Below are positions 16,850 to 25,134 of a stretch of DNA of 64,000 nt, piece by piece. Source of the stretch: JAGDMS01 sp050015455 (GTDB lineage Bacteria > Desulfobacterota > Binatia > HRBIN30); assembly GCA_050015455.1 (NCBI GenBank), contig JBEKBJ010000004.1, forward strand, positions 53,398 through 117,397. Reading direction: 5' to 3'. Position numbers and translations under genes: made by a program. The notes under the pieces are model-generated. The model did not search any database. It had not been told where the DNA came from and was given only the letters and a program-made list of their open reading frames with translations. The first letter of the stretch is position 1. Each line of letters begins with the position of its first letter.

Positions 16850-17191
16850 ATGACCGTGCGCTCTGTCCGCGACGTGCTCGCGGCGGAAGTGCTCTGCGGC
16901 GACGACGGTGCTCTGAGTGCAGAACTCCAGGGGGCGGCGGCGGCGGACCTGATGAGCGACGTCTTGGCGCTCAGCCAGCCGGGGATGTTGCTCTTGACTG
17001 GCTTGGTCAGCGTGCAGGTCGTGCGGACGGCGATCGTCGCTGAGCTGTGCGGCGTGGTGTTCGTGCGCGGCAAAATGCCTAGCAGCGAGATGGTGGCGCT
17101 GGCGCGGGAGGCTCGGTTGCCTCTCCTACGCACCGAGCGCTCCCTTTTCGAGGCGGCGGGGCTGCTCTACGGAGCACTGACATGCGTGTAG
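16850..17191 (+). CDS. DRTGG-domain protein (1 of 3)
   Basis: The 113-residue protein matches the short DRTGG-type proteins seen near NADH-linked hydrogenases, with the core SDVLALSQPGMLLLTGL, then VVFVRGKMP and a final FEAAGLLYGALT. DRTGG domains also occur with CBS domains and in phosphotransacetylase, and probably bind a small ligand. The ATG at 16850 follows AAAGGTG; an upstream in-frame ATG at 16823 lacks a ribosome site. It is followed 3 bp later by an RsbW-like ATPase, a pairing repeated at 29607-30992. Confidence 0.7.
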   Translation: MTVRSVRDVLAAEVLCGDDGALSAELQGAAAADLMSDVLALSQPGMLLLTGLVSVQVVRTAIVAELCGVVFVRGKMPSSEMVALAREARLPLLRTERSLFEAAGLLYGALTCV

Positions 17192-17194
17192 GCC

Positions 17195-17626
17195 ATGGCC
17201 TCCGACGAGTTCGAGAGGGTGTACGAGGTGACCGGGAGGGATTATGCGAACGCGGGGCGCGCATCGACCAGCATCAAGGACATCCTGAAGCACCTTGGCG
17301 TGCACCCCGTGGTTGTGCGTCGCGCGGCCATCGCCTCCTACGAGGCGGAGATGAACGTCGTCATGTATGCGGTGCGGGCCAGGATGTCGCTTCGGGTGAG
17401 CCCCGCCGCCGTGACTATCGAGGTGCAAGACGAAGGGCCAGGGATCGAGGACGTCGAGTTGGCGATGCAGGAGGGGTACTCCACGGCTACGCCCGAAATG
17501 CGCGAGATGGGGTTCGGGGCAGGCATGGGGCTCCCAAACATCAAGAGGAACGCGGACGTCTTCGACATCAAGTCGGAGGTGAGCCGGGGCACCCGGCTGC
17601 TGATCCGCATCGGTCAAGTGGCTTGA
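17195..17626 (+). CDS. RsbW/anti-sigma-type HATPase protein
   Basis: The 143-residue protein is a lone GHKL ATPase domain. The N-box is IASYEAEMNVVMYA, the G1 box DEGPGIEDVELAMQEGYST and the G2 region GFGAGMGLPNIKRNAD. There is no His phosphorylation domain, so it resembles serine-kinase anti-sigma factors of the RsbW/SpoIIAB type. It is clearly related to residues ~180-310 of the CBS-ATPase at 30015-30992. Its place between a DRTGG protein and an [FeFe]-like protein suggests it relays a redox or energy signal; the target is unknown. Confidence 0.78.
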   Translation: MASDEFERVYEVTGRDYANAGRASTSIKDILKHLGVHPVVVRRAAIASYEAEMNVVMYAVRARMSLRVSPAAVTIEVQDEGPGIEDVELAMQEGYSTATPEMREMGFGAGMGLPNIKRNADVFDIKSEVSRGTRLLIRIGQVA

Positions 17627-17629
17627 GCC

Positions 17630-18967
17630 ATGAACCCACAGACGTCTTGCCATCACCCGCTGCGCTTCGACCCCGACAAGTGCGACGGCTGCATGGCCTG
17701 CATGCGCGTCTGTCCCACAGCAGCGGTGCGGGTCCGCTACAAGCGGGCGTGGATGCTTGCCGACCGTTGCATCGACTGCGGCGAGTGCATCCGGGTCTGC
17801 CCCGGTCGCGCAGTTGTGCCGCTCACCGACCAGATGGCAGACCTGTCGAGATTCAGCTGCAGAGTGGCAATCCCGTCGCCAGTTCTGTACGCGCAGTTCG
17901 ATCCGGATGTCTCGCCCGGCGAGGTCGTTGCCGCGCTCAAGCTGTGCGGTTTCGACGATGTCGAAGGTCCGTCGCGGGCGTGCGACATGGTCGCGGCGGC
18001 GACCGAGATCTTCCTCAGCGAGTATCGCGGCCAATACCCGCTCATCTCGTCATTCTGCCCCACTGTCGTACGGCTCGTGCAGGTGAACTACCCAGCCCTC
18101 GTGGAGCAGGTGCTGCCTGTCCTGGCGCCGCGCGAGGTCTCCGCCAGAGACGCCAAGGCCCGCAAGGCAGCGGAGACCGGCCTGCCCGAGGAGCGCATCG
18201 GTGCGGTCTACATCACCCCGTGCCCGGCGAAGATGGTTGCCATAGTCGAGCACCCCGGCATGGAGAGGTCGTACCTCGATGCGGCGGTGTCGATAAGCGA
18301 TCTCTTCCGGCCCCTCGCCACGGCGATCGCGAAGGCTCAGGGAGGCGGCAGCACGGCAGCCAGGTCGGAGACCAACTCCGGCGTGAATTGGGCGTTTCTG
18401 GGTTTGCTTCCGAGATCACTGCCGGCCGCGGACAGCCTATCAGTGGCCGGGCTTGCCAACGTGATCCGAATACTCGACGATGTCGAGAAGGGAAAGCTGC
18501 GGGGCTACCGGTTCATCGAATGCCACGCCTGCGGCGAGGGCTGCGTGAGCGGCTGCCTCACGGTGGAGAACCCCTACGTCGCCCGCAGCAAGACGATCCG
18601 CCTCACGCAGAAGCTTCCTGCTGCGTCGCCCGAGTTGCGATCGGAGGTCGAGCGCCGCTGGCGAAACGGGGAATTCTCCATCGACACGGCTTTCAGCGCC
18701 CGGCCCCTGCGGCCTCTCGACGAGAACATCTCCGCGGCCATCGCCAAGATGACTCAGAAGGAGGCGTTACTGGCAGAGTTGCCGGGAATCGATTGTGGCG
18801 CCTGCGGAGCACCGTCGTGTCACGCGTTTGCGGAGGACGTCGTGCAGGGCGAGGCGGACAGGCGCACGTGCGTGTTCTCCTTGCAGCGAGCGCTGGCTGC
18901 GCAAGTCGAGGAGCTGATGTCGCTGGTCCAGGGGACGCCGCGCTCGGCTGGAGGTGAAGGTCTGTGA
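17630..18967 (+). CDS. [FeFe]-hydrogenase-like iron-sulfur protein, putative redox/H2 sensor
   Basis: Residues ~18-60 hold two [4Fe-4S] motifs (CDGCMACMRVCP, CIDCGECIRVCP). The H-cluster-type domain follows: SSFCP near 140, TPCPAK near 195 and ECHACGEGC near 297. All four H-cluster Cys positions are present, but the proton-relay Cys of TSCCP is Phe. The third motif ends SGCL instead of GGG. A C-terminal CGACGAPSC cluster motif near 390 is typical of group C/D, putative sensory, [FeFe] proteins. Lack of the relay Cys argues against fast H2 turnover. Neighbouring DRTGG, ATPase and PHP genes match this sensory family. The stop overlaps the next gene (GTGA). Confidence 0.78.
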   Translation: MNPQTSCHHPLRFDPDKCDGCMACMRVCPTAAVRVRYKRAWMLADRCIDCGECIRVCPGRAVVPLTDQMADLSRFSCRVAIPSPVLYAQFDPDVSPGEVVAALKLCGFDDVEGPSRACDMVAAATEIFLSEYRGQYPLISSFCPTVVRLVQVNYPALVEQVLPVLAPREVSARDAKARKAAETGLPEERIGAVYITPCPAKMVAIVEHPGMERSYLDAAVSISDLFRPLATAIAKAQGGGSTAARSETNSGVNWAFLGLLPRSLPAADSLSVAGLANVIRILDDVEKGKLRGYRFIECHACGEGCVSGCLTVENPYVARSKTIRLTQKLPAASPELRSEVERRWRNGEFSIDTAFSARPLRPLDENISAAIAKMTQKEALLAELPGIDCGACGAPSCHAFAEDVVQGEADRRTCVFSLQRALAAQVEELMSLVQGTPRSAGGEGL

Positions 18968-19317
18968 CTGTAGCCGAGGCAACAGAACGGATCGGCGGAG
19001 TGATCGTCGCTGGCGCGGTTGACGCTGTCGGGCGGGAGATACGCGGTGGGTACGCCTCGGATCTCCTGTCGGACGTGCTGGGGAATTGCCACGAAGGGGA
19101 CCTGTGGGTGACCATGCAGAAACACGTCAACATCGTGGCTGTGGCGCAGCTAAGGGAGCTGGCCGCCATCGTGCTCGTGGGCGGCAGGCGGCCTGACGCC
19201 CCAACCTTGGCGCGCGCAGAAGCGGAGCACCTACCGGTGATCTCCACCGACCTGCCAACCTTCGATGTGGCTGGGATCCTTTACAGCCTGGGCATACGAG
19301 GCAGGAGGTCCGTCTGA
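18964..19317 (+). CDS. DRTGG-domain protein (2 of 3)
   Basis: This 117-residue protein has the second DRTGG subtype, with GYASDLLSDVLGNCHEGDLW, VNIVAVAQLRELAAIVLV and STDLPTFDVAGILYSLGI. It differs from the copies at 16850 and 29607, which share the SDLMSDVL...LLTGL form. Two subtypes flanking an [FeFe]-like protein is a recurrent arrangement in Firmicutes hydrogenase loci. The GTG start overlaps the previous stop. The ligand is unknown. Confidence 0.7.
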   Translation: MTVAEATERIGGVIVAGAVDAVGREIRGGYASDLLSDVLGNCHEGDLWVTMQKHVNIVAVAQLRELAAIVLVGGRRPDAPTLARAEAEHLPVISTDLPTFDVAGILYSLGIRGRRSV

Positions 19318-19319
19318 GG

Positions 19320-20618
19320 GTGTTCATGCTAGACACGCACGTACACACCTGCCTGTCGCCTTGCGGCGAGCTGGACATGCACCCGGCAGCACTGGTGGAA
19401 GCCGGAATAGAGGCCGGCCTCGATGCTGTGGTCGTGTGTGATCACAACTCGGCCGAAAACGTGGCGGCGGTTGAGCGGGCAGGACGCGCCAAGGGATTGG
19501 CGGTGATCCCCGGGATGGAGGTCACGAGCGAGGAAGAGGTTCACGTGGTCGCGCTGCTCCCCGACACGGAAGCGGCGCTGGCGCTCCAATCACGGGTACA
19601 GCGGGCACTTCCGGGTAAGAACGACCCGGACGCCTTCGGCATGCAGGTGATCGCAAACGAGCATGCAGAGGTCCTGGGTTTCGACGAGCATCTTTTAATT
19701 GGCGCCACGACCCTGGGAATCGACGCCGTGGTGGACGGCATCCACGCGGTCGGGGGGCTGGCGGTGGCCGCTCATGTGGACCGGGAAGGCTTCGGCATCA
19801 TCGGTCAGCTCGGGATGATTCCGGATGACTTGGCGCTCGACGCCCTTGAGGTTTCCACGCGCACGCCCATGAACGTGGCGCGGTCGAATTACGGCGCGGC
19901 CACTTTGCCCCTGCTCTGCGGTTCCGACGCACACCAGCCGGATCAGGTGGGCCGCGGCGTGACCTTCATGCTCATGGAGGAGCCGTCCCTGTCCGAGGTG
20001 CGGCTGGCGCTCGCAGGTCTGGGCGGACGCGCGGTCCTAGGCGGAGGGCGTCCCATGGAAGACCTGTTGCTGCACATACTCGACATTGTCCGGAATGCTA
20101 TTGAAGCCGGCGCCACCGCCGTGGAAATCGAGCTTACGGAGGACCCGGCACGGGATCTCCTCGCCATCTGCGTGCGCGACAACGGGCGCGGCATGGACGA
20201 GGCGACCGTCGCCAGGGTCACCGATCCGTTCTTCACGACGCGCACCACACGGAGGGTCGGGTTGGGGTTGCCTCTTCTCACGGCGGCGGCGCGCGCCGCT
20301 GGCGGGGACGTGACGGTGGAGTCGATCCCTGGCAAGGGGACACGGGTGACGGCGACGTTTCAACACAGCCACATAGATCGGGCGCCCGTGGGCGACATCG
20401 AGACGACCCTCCTGGTGCTGGTGGCCGGGAGCCCGGAGGTAGATATCCTGTTCAGGCACGTGGTTGGCGGTCGCGACTATGAGCTGAGCTCGCGGGATCT
20501 CGCGGCAGCGCTGGAGGGAGCCGCCCTGGCGTCGCCGCAGGGGTTGGCCTTGCTGCGGGCTGCGATTCGCCAGGGCGAGGCAGAACTTGCACACGAACCC
20601 GGTTCGGAACGCCGGTAA
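19320..20618 (+). CDS. PHP-domain phosphoesterase fused to a histidine-kinase-type ATPase domain
   Basis: Residues ~1-235 form a PHP domain with the metal ligands DTHVHTCLSPCGELDM, VCDHNS, the AAHVDREGFG region and CGSDAHQPDQVG. This is a PHP phosphoesterase of unknown substrate. Residues ~245-345 are a GHKL ATPase with the N-box HILDIVRNAIEAGA, G1 DNGRGMDE, F-box PFFTTRTTRRVGLGLPLL and a final GKGTRVTATF. In comparable Firmicutes clusters these are usually two genes, so this looks like a fusion. No phospho-acceptor His domain is present. The start is GTG 19320, with ATG 19326 as an alternative. AGGAGG lies just upstream inside the previous gene. Confidence 0.75.
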   Translation: MFMLDTHVHTCLSPCGELDMHPAALVEAGIEAGLDAVVVCDHNSAENVAAVERAGRAKGLAVIPGMEVTSEEEVHVVALLPDTEAALALQSRVQRALPGKNDPDAFGMQVIANEHAEVLGFDEHLLIGATTLGIDAVVDGIHAVGGLAVAAHVDREGFGIIGQLGMIPDDLALDALEVSTRTPMNVARSNYGAATLPLLCGSDAHQPDQVGRGVTFMLMEEPSLSEVRLALAGLGGRAVLGGGRPMEDLLLHILDIVRNAIEAGATAVEIELTEDPARDLLAICVRDNGRGMDEATVARVTDPFFTTRTTRRVGLGLPLLTAAARAAGGDVTVESIPGKGTRVTATFQHSHIDRAPVGDIETTLLVLVAGSPEVDILFRHVVGGRDYELSSRDLAAALEGAALASPQGLALLRAAIRQGEAELAHEPGSERR

Positions 20619-20632
20619 GGCTGGAGGGTAAG

Positions 20633-21106
20633 ATGGCTAGTGAATTCGCTGTAAAAGTCGAAAGCGTGTTGGAACGCTACGGCAGACAGAAGGACAACTT
20701 GATTGCGATCCTTCTCGACTGCCAGGAGGAGTTCACCTACCTGCCGCGGGAAGTCGTGGAGCAGGTCGCCGACAGTGTCGGCGCACCGGCATCGCAGGTA
20801 CTCGGGCTCGCCACCTTCTACAAGCGGTTCAGCCTGAAGCCGGTGGGCCGCTATCCGATCCACGTGTGTCTGGGTACGGCCTGCCACGTGCAAGGTGGGC
20901 CGCGCCTGCTCGAGTCGCTGGAGCGCGAGCTTTCGATCAAGAGAGGCGAGACCACACCCGACCTGCAGTTCGGCCTTGAGACCGTGAACTGCCTTGGCTG
21001 CTGCGGGCTCGCGCCAGTGATCACGGTGGGCAAGGACGTGCACGGGAAACTGCGGCAAGTGGACATCCCGAGGGTAGTGAAGAGGTACGGCCGCAAGGAG
21101 GGCTAG
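20633..21106 (+). CDS. nuoE: NuoE/HndA-type [2Fe-2S] subunit
   Basis: The 157-residue thioredoxin-fold ferredoxin has the NuoE N-terminal helical bundle and the four ligand Cys in CLGTAC and CLGCC. In bifurcating hydrogenases and complex I this subunit sits beside the NuoF-type flavoprotein. A GGAGGG ribosome site is 6 bp before the ATG. It starts the NADH-module set 20633-23367. Confidence 0.88.
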   Translation: MASEFAVKVESVLERYGRQKDNLIAILLDCQEEFTYLPREVVEQVADSVGAPASQVLGLATFYKRFSLKPVGRYPIHVCLGTACHVQGGPRLLESLERELSIKRGETTPDLQFGLETVNCLGCCGLAPVITVGKDVHGKLRQVDIPRVVKRYGRKEG

Positions 21107-21109
21107 AGC

Positions 21110-21493
21110 ATGCCTAGGGTCACTATCGAAGATCTGAAGAAGATCAAGGATAAAGCTAAACAGACCATGACGTTGAGGTCGGGCGACGCCCGTGCCCGCA
21201 TCATCATCCACATGGGTACTTGCGGGATCTCGGCTGGTGCCCGCGAGGTTATGTCGGCCCTGCTCAAGGAAATAGAAACCAAGGGAACCACCGATGTGAT
21301 CGTGACCACGTCGGGGTGCGCCGGGTTGTGCAGCCGGGAGCCCATGGCGACTGTCGAGATGCCGGATCAAGCCCCGGTCAAGTACGTGGACCTCGACGCC
21401 GGCACCATATTGAAGGTGTTCAGGGAGCATGTGATGGGCGGCAAGGTAGTGGCGGACCACGCCCTGGGCAGCGGCTGGGAAACGACCGGCTAA
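21110..21493 (+). CDS. HndB-type thioredoxin-like [2Fe-2S] protein
   Basis: The 127-residue protein resembles HndB/HydD of NAD(P)-linked hydrogenases and has the four-Cys thioredoxin-like ferredoxin pattern MGTCGISAGA and CAGLCSREP. It probably lines up as an extra [2Fe-2S] relay between NuoE and NuoF. It is 3 bp after nuoE and 17 bp before nuoF. Confidence 0.82.
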   Translation: MPRVTIEDLKKIKDKAKQTMTLRSGDARARIIIHMGTCGISAGAREVMSALLKEIETKGTTDVIVTTSGCAGLCSREPMATVEMPDQAPVKYVDLDAGTILKVFREHVMGGKVVADHALGSGWETTG

Positions 21494-21510
21494 GCGGCAC
21501 CGCGAGGTAG

Positions 21511-23367
21511 ATGGACATGGCAAAGCGCGTAGAAGTTTTAGCATGCACGGGAACCGGGTGCGTTGCCGGCGGATCGTACGACGTCGCAAGCGCCATTGCG
21601 GCCGAGGCGCAGAAGAAGGGCCTGAGCGACGAGGTCCAGGTGATCAGGACAGGTTGCCAGGGGTTTTGCGCCAGGGGCCCGATTGTGATCGTACAGCCGG
21701 ACAACATTTTCTATTGCGGCGTCGAGAAGAAGGACGCTGCCCTACTGGTCGAAGAGCACCTGCTCAAGGGGAGACCGGTCAAGAAGCTCCTGTATACGCC
21801 GCCCGAGGGCAAAGCCCCGGTGCCGGCCCTTAAAGACATCCCCTTCTTCGCGAAGCAAAGGCTCGTCGTCCTGCGCAACCGCGGCCTCATCGATCCGGAG
21901 AAGATCGATGACTACATCGCGGTGGACGGCTACACCGCGCTGGCCAAGGCTTTGACGGAGATGACCCCTGAGCAGGTCCTCGATGAGGTCAAGCGGTCCG
22001 GCATCAGAGGGCGTGGCGGCGGAGGCTTCCCGGCAGGCGTCAAGTGGGAGTCGGCCCGCAATGCAGGCATACACCGTGGAGTCGAGCCTGTCGTGGTCTG
22101 CAACGCGGACGAAGGAGACCCCGGCGCTTTCATGGACCGCAGCATCATCGAATGCGACCCTCACTCCGTCGTCGAGGGCATGATCATCGGCGCACGGGCC
22201 ATCGGCACCAAGGAAGGGTTCGTCTACATCCGAAACGAGTATCCCATCGCCCGGGAACGCCTGACCAAGGCGCTCGAGCAGGCGCGCGAGTATGGTCTGC
22301 TCGGCAAGAACATCCTGGGCAGCGGGATGGACTTCGATATCAAGATCGTCCAGGGTGCCGGCGCCTTTGTCTGCGGCGAGTCCACGGCGCTGATGGCCTC
22401 GCTGGAAGGCAACGTCGGCGAACCGCGCGCGAAGTACATCCACACCGTGGAGTTTGGCTACAAGAACCGTCCCACCAACCTGAACAACGTCGAGACCTGG
22501 GCCAATATCCCGCTCATCATCAACCGCGGCGCCAAGTGGTTCGCGTCCATGGGGACCGGCGACGTGAGCGAAAACCCATGGAACGGATCGAGCGGCACCA
22601 AAGTCTTCTCGCTGGTCGGCAAGATCAACAACACCGGCCTGATCGAGGTGCCCATGGGCATCTCGCTCCGGGAGATCATCTTCGACATCGGCGGCGGCAT
22701 CCCGGGCGGACACAAGTTCAAGGCCGTGCAGACCGGCGGTCCCTCGGGCGGTTGTCTGCCCGAGAGCTCGCTCGATATGTCCGTCGACTTCGACACCCTC
22801 ACCGAGGCGGGCTCGATGATGGGCTCGGGTGGCATGATCGTGATGGACGACGAGACCTGCATGGTGGACATCGCCCGCTACTTCATCGAGTTCCTGACCG
22901 ACGAGTCGTGCGGCAAGTGTACGCCCTGCCGGGAGGGGCTGCGGCAGTCTCTCGCCTTACTGCAGCGGGTAGCAGACGGCAAGGGAAAGCCGGGTGACAT
23001 CGACTTACTCCAGGGACTCGCCAGCATGATGCAGGACTGCTGCCTGTGCGCCCTCGGGACCTCGGCGGCAAACCCGGTTCTCTCCACCATCCAGAACTTC
23101 AGGGATGAATGGGAGGCGCACATCAATGAACGCCGCTGTCCGGGCGGGGTGTGCAAAGAGCTGATCCAGTTTGCGATCGACGCAGAGAAGTGCGACGGCT
23201 GCCACGCCTGCGTCAGGCCTTGCCCGGGGGAGGCAATCACCGGCGAGGTCAAGAAGCTTCACGCACTTGACTTAACCAAGTGCACGAAGTGCGGCGCGTG
23301 CATCGAGGTGTGCAAGCGCGACGCGATCCACAAGGTTCAGCGGAGCGACTGGAGGGCCGCTGCATGA
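21511..23367 (+). CDS. nuoF: NuoF/HndC/HydB-type NADH-binding flavoprotein with extra FeS domains
   Basis: The 618-residue protein has a thioredoxin-like [2Fe-2S] domain at residues ~1-95 (CTGTGC, CQGFC). The FMN/NAD(H) Rossmann-like domain carries the Gly-rich loop GRGGGGFPAG near 168. A [4Fe-4S] motif, ESCGKCTPCREG, is near 466, with its fourth Cys in CLCALG. A C-terminal 2x[4Fe-4S] ferredoxin (CDGCHACVRPCP, CTKCGACIEVCK) spans 555-605. This is the domain order of HydB in trimeric bifurcating hydrogenases. It should exchange electrons with NAD(H). No HndD-type catalytic [FeFe] subunit follows; a HoxU-HdrA chimera does, overlapping by 4 bp. Confidence 0.9.
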   Translation: MDMAKRVEVLACTGTGCVAGGSYDVASAIAAEAQKKGLSDEVQVIRTGCQGFCARGPIVIVQPDNIFYCGVEKKDAALLVEEHLLKGRPVKKLLYTPPEGKAPVPALKDIPFFAKQRLVVLRNRGLIDPEKIDDYIAVDGYTALAKALTEMTPEQVLDEVKRSGIRGRGGGGFPAGVKWESARNAGIHRGVEPVVVCNADEGDPGAFMDRSIIECDPHSVVEGMIIGARAIGTKEGFVYIRNEYPIARERLTKALEQAREYGLLGKNILGSGMDFDIKIVQGAGAFVCGESTALMASLEGNVGEPRAKYIHTVEFGYKNRPTNLNNVETWANIPLIINRGAKWFASMGTGDVSENPWNGSSGTKVFSLVGKINNTGLIEVPMGISLREIIFDIGGGIPGGHKFKAVQTGGPSGGCLPESSLDMSVDFDTLTEAGSMMGSGGMIVMDDETCMVDIARYFIEFLTDESCGKCTPCREGLRQSLALLQRVADGKGKPGDIDLLQGLASMMQDCCLCALGTSAANPVLSTIQNFRDEWEAHINERRCPGGVCKELIQFAIDAEKCDGCHACVRPCPGEAITGEVKKLHALDLTKCTKCGACIEVCKRDAIHKVQRSDWRAAA

Positions 23368-25130
23368 AGACCATCAAGCTCAAGATCAACGGCATCGAGA
23401 CCGAGGCCGAGGACAGAACGCCCATCCTCACGATTGCCAACAGGCTGGGCATCAAGATCCCCACCCTGTGCAACCATCCGATCATAGAGCCGTACGGCGT
23501 ATGCCGTGTCTGCACCGTCGAGGTGAGGAGCGGCAAGCGCGTCCGCATGGTGACCGCGTGCAACTACCCCGCGGTCAATGGCATCGAGGTGTTCACCGAC
23601 TCGGAGCGGGTGCGGCGCGACCGGAAGCTCATCATCGAGCTGCTGATGTCACGCTGCGGCCACGTGCCGGTCATCGAGCAGCTTGCCGCCGAGTATGGCA
23701 TCACGGAGCCGCAGTTCGGCCGCGGCGACGACGACTGCATCCTGTGCGGGCTGTGCGTGCGAGTCTGTCAGGACGTCATCGGCGCCAAGGTGCTTGGGTT
23801 CTTCAGTCGCGGCACCACCCGCGAGGTCTCGACCGCCTACGGCGAGACCTCGGAGAAGTGCATCGCCTGTGGGGCCTGCGCCTACGTCTGCCCAACCGGC
23901 GCGATCCAGATCGAGAACGACGAGGCGATGGTCCAGAAGGAGCTGCCGCTCGGGCCGCTAACACCCGTCAGCATCCCCTTCATGCAGGCGGTCCCGCACC
24001 AGCCGGTCATCGACCGCGACTCGTGCGCCCACTTCAAGACCGGCGGCTGTAAGGTCTGCGAGATGGTGTGCGAGCCCAAGGCAATAGACCACAAGCAGCA
24101 AGACCGTATCGAGGAAATCGAGGTCGGCTCGGTAATTCTGTCGACCGGCTTCAAGTCATTCGACGCGCACAAAATGCCGCAGTTTGGCTACGGCAATTAC
24201 CAGAACGTCCTCACCGGCCTTGAGTTCGAGAAGATGAACAGCGCCTCGGGACGTACCGGCGGCAAGATAACGCTTGCCGACGGTAGCGAGCCGAAGAGCG
24301 TAGCCCTAATCCACTGCGTGGGCAGCCGCGACGAGCACTTCAACCGGTACTGCTCGCGCGTCTGCTGCATGTACGCGTTGAAGTTCGCGCACCTCATCAA
24401 AGAGAAGACCAATGCGGAGGTCTACAGCTTCTATATCGACATGCGCTGCTTCGGGAAGGGCTACGAGGAGTTCTACGATCGCCTGCTCGAAGAGGGCGTA
24501 CGCTTCATCCGCGGGAAAGCCGCGTTGGTCACCGACTTCCCCCTCGACGACACGGAGGTCGGCAAACTGGTGGTCCGGGCGGAGGACACCCTGCTGGGGC
24601 AGGTGCGCCGCGTGCCGGTCGACATGGTGGTCCTGTGCACCGGCCTGGAGCCGGCCGACGGCGTACAAGAGGTCGCGCACCTCTTCCACATCAGCCGCAG
24701 CCCGGACGGCTTCTTCTTGGAGAAACACCCCAAGCTCGCCCCGGTCTCGACAGCCACCGACGGCGTGTTTATAGCCGGCGCTTGCCAGGGGCCGAAGGAC
24801 ATCCCCGACACGGTGGCGCAGGCCTCGGGCGCGGCTGCTCAGGTGCTGTCCATGATGGGCCGGGGAGAGATCGAGGTCGAGGCCGCCACCTGCTACGTCG
24901 AGGAAGAACGCTGTGCCGGCTGCCGCGTGTGCAACACCCTCTGCCCGATGGACGCCATCAGCTTCAACGAAGAGAAGAAGAAGACCAGCATCAACGACGT
25001 GTTATGCAAGGGGTGCGGCACGTGCGCCGCAGCCTGTCCGAGCTCGGCCATCGTGCCCAGGCACTTCACCGACATCCAGATGCTGGCCGAAATCGAGGGA
25101 GCACTCTATGACGTTAGGAGCACTCTATGA
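23364..25130 (+). CDS. Chimera: HoxU/NuoG-like FeS module fused to the C-terminal half of HdrA
   Basis: Residues ~1-75 are a plant-type [2Fe-2S] domain (LCNHPIIEPYGVCRVC). Residues ~75-200 carry two [4Fe-4S] motifs, CILCGLCVRVCQ near 126 and CIACGACAYVCP near 167, as in HoxU/NuoG N-termini but without the His-Cys cluster motif. From ~205 the protein follows canonical HdrA: IPFMQAVPHQPVIDRDSC, the CKVCEMVCE cluster, HCVGSRDEHFNRYCSRVCCM, FIAGACQGPKDIPDTVAQAS and two final clusters (CAGCRVCNTLCP, CKGCGTCAAACP). This is the half missing from the protein at 15833-16795. It should be the wiring hub between the NADH module, MvhD and HdrBC. The start overlaps nuoF (ATGA). The last residues were altered by a 19-bp duplication. 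Confidence 0.85.
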   Translation: MKTIKLKINGIETEAEDRTPILTIANRLGIKIPTLCNHPIIEPYGVCRVCTVEVRSGKRVRMVTACNYPAVNGIEVFTDSERVRRDRKLIIELLMSRCGHVPVIEQLAAEYGITEPQFGRGDDDCILCGLCVRVCQDVIGAKVLGFFSRGTTREVSTAYGETSEKCIACGACAYVCPTGAIQIENDEAMVQKELPLGPLTPVSIPFMQAVPHQPVIDRDSCAHFKTGGCKVCEMVCEPKAIDHKQQDRIEEIEVGSVILSTGFKSFDAHKMPQFGYGNYQNVLTGLEFEKMNSASGRTGGKITLADGSEPKSVALIHCVGSRDEHFNRYCSRVCCMYALKFAHLIKEKTNAEVYSFYIDMRCFGKGYEEFYDRLLEEGVRFIRGKAALVTDFPLDDTEVGKLVVRAEDTLLGQVRRVPVDMVVLCTGLEPADGVQEVAHLFHISRSPDGFFLEKHPKLAPVSTATDGVFIAGACQGPKDIPDTVAQASGAAAQVLSMMGRGEIEVEAATCYVEEERCAGCRVCNTLCPMDAISFNEEKKKTSINDVLCKGCGTCAAACPSSAIVPRHFTDIQMLAEIEGALYDVRSTL

Positions 25131-25134
25131 CGTT
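25098..25134 (+). repeat. 19-bp tandem duplication across the chimera-mvhD junction
   Basis: An 18-nt sequence, GGAGCACTCTATGACGTT, occurs at 25098-25115 and again at 25117-25134. Each copy contains an ATG. Only the second opens the mvhD frame; the first would stop after 11 codons. Without the duplication the chimera frame would end a few codons later at a TAA. Confidence 0.9.
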
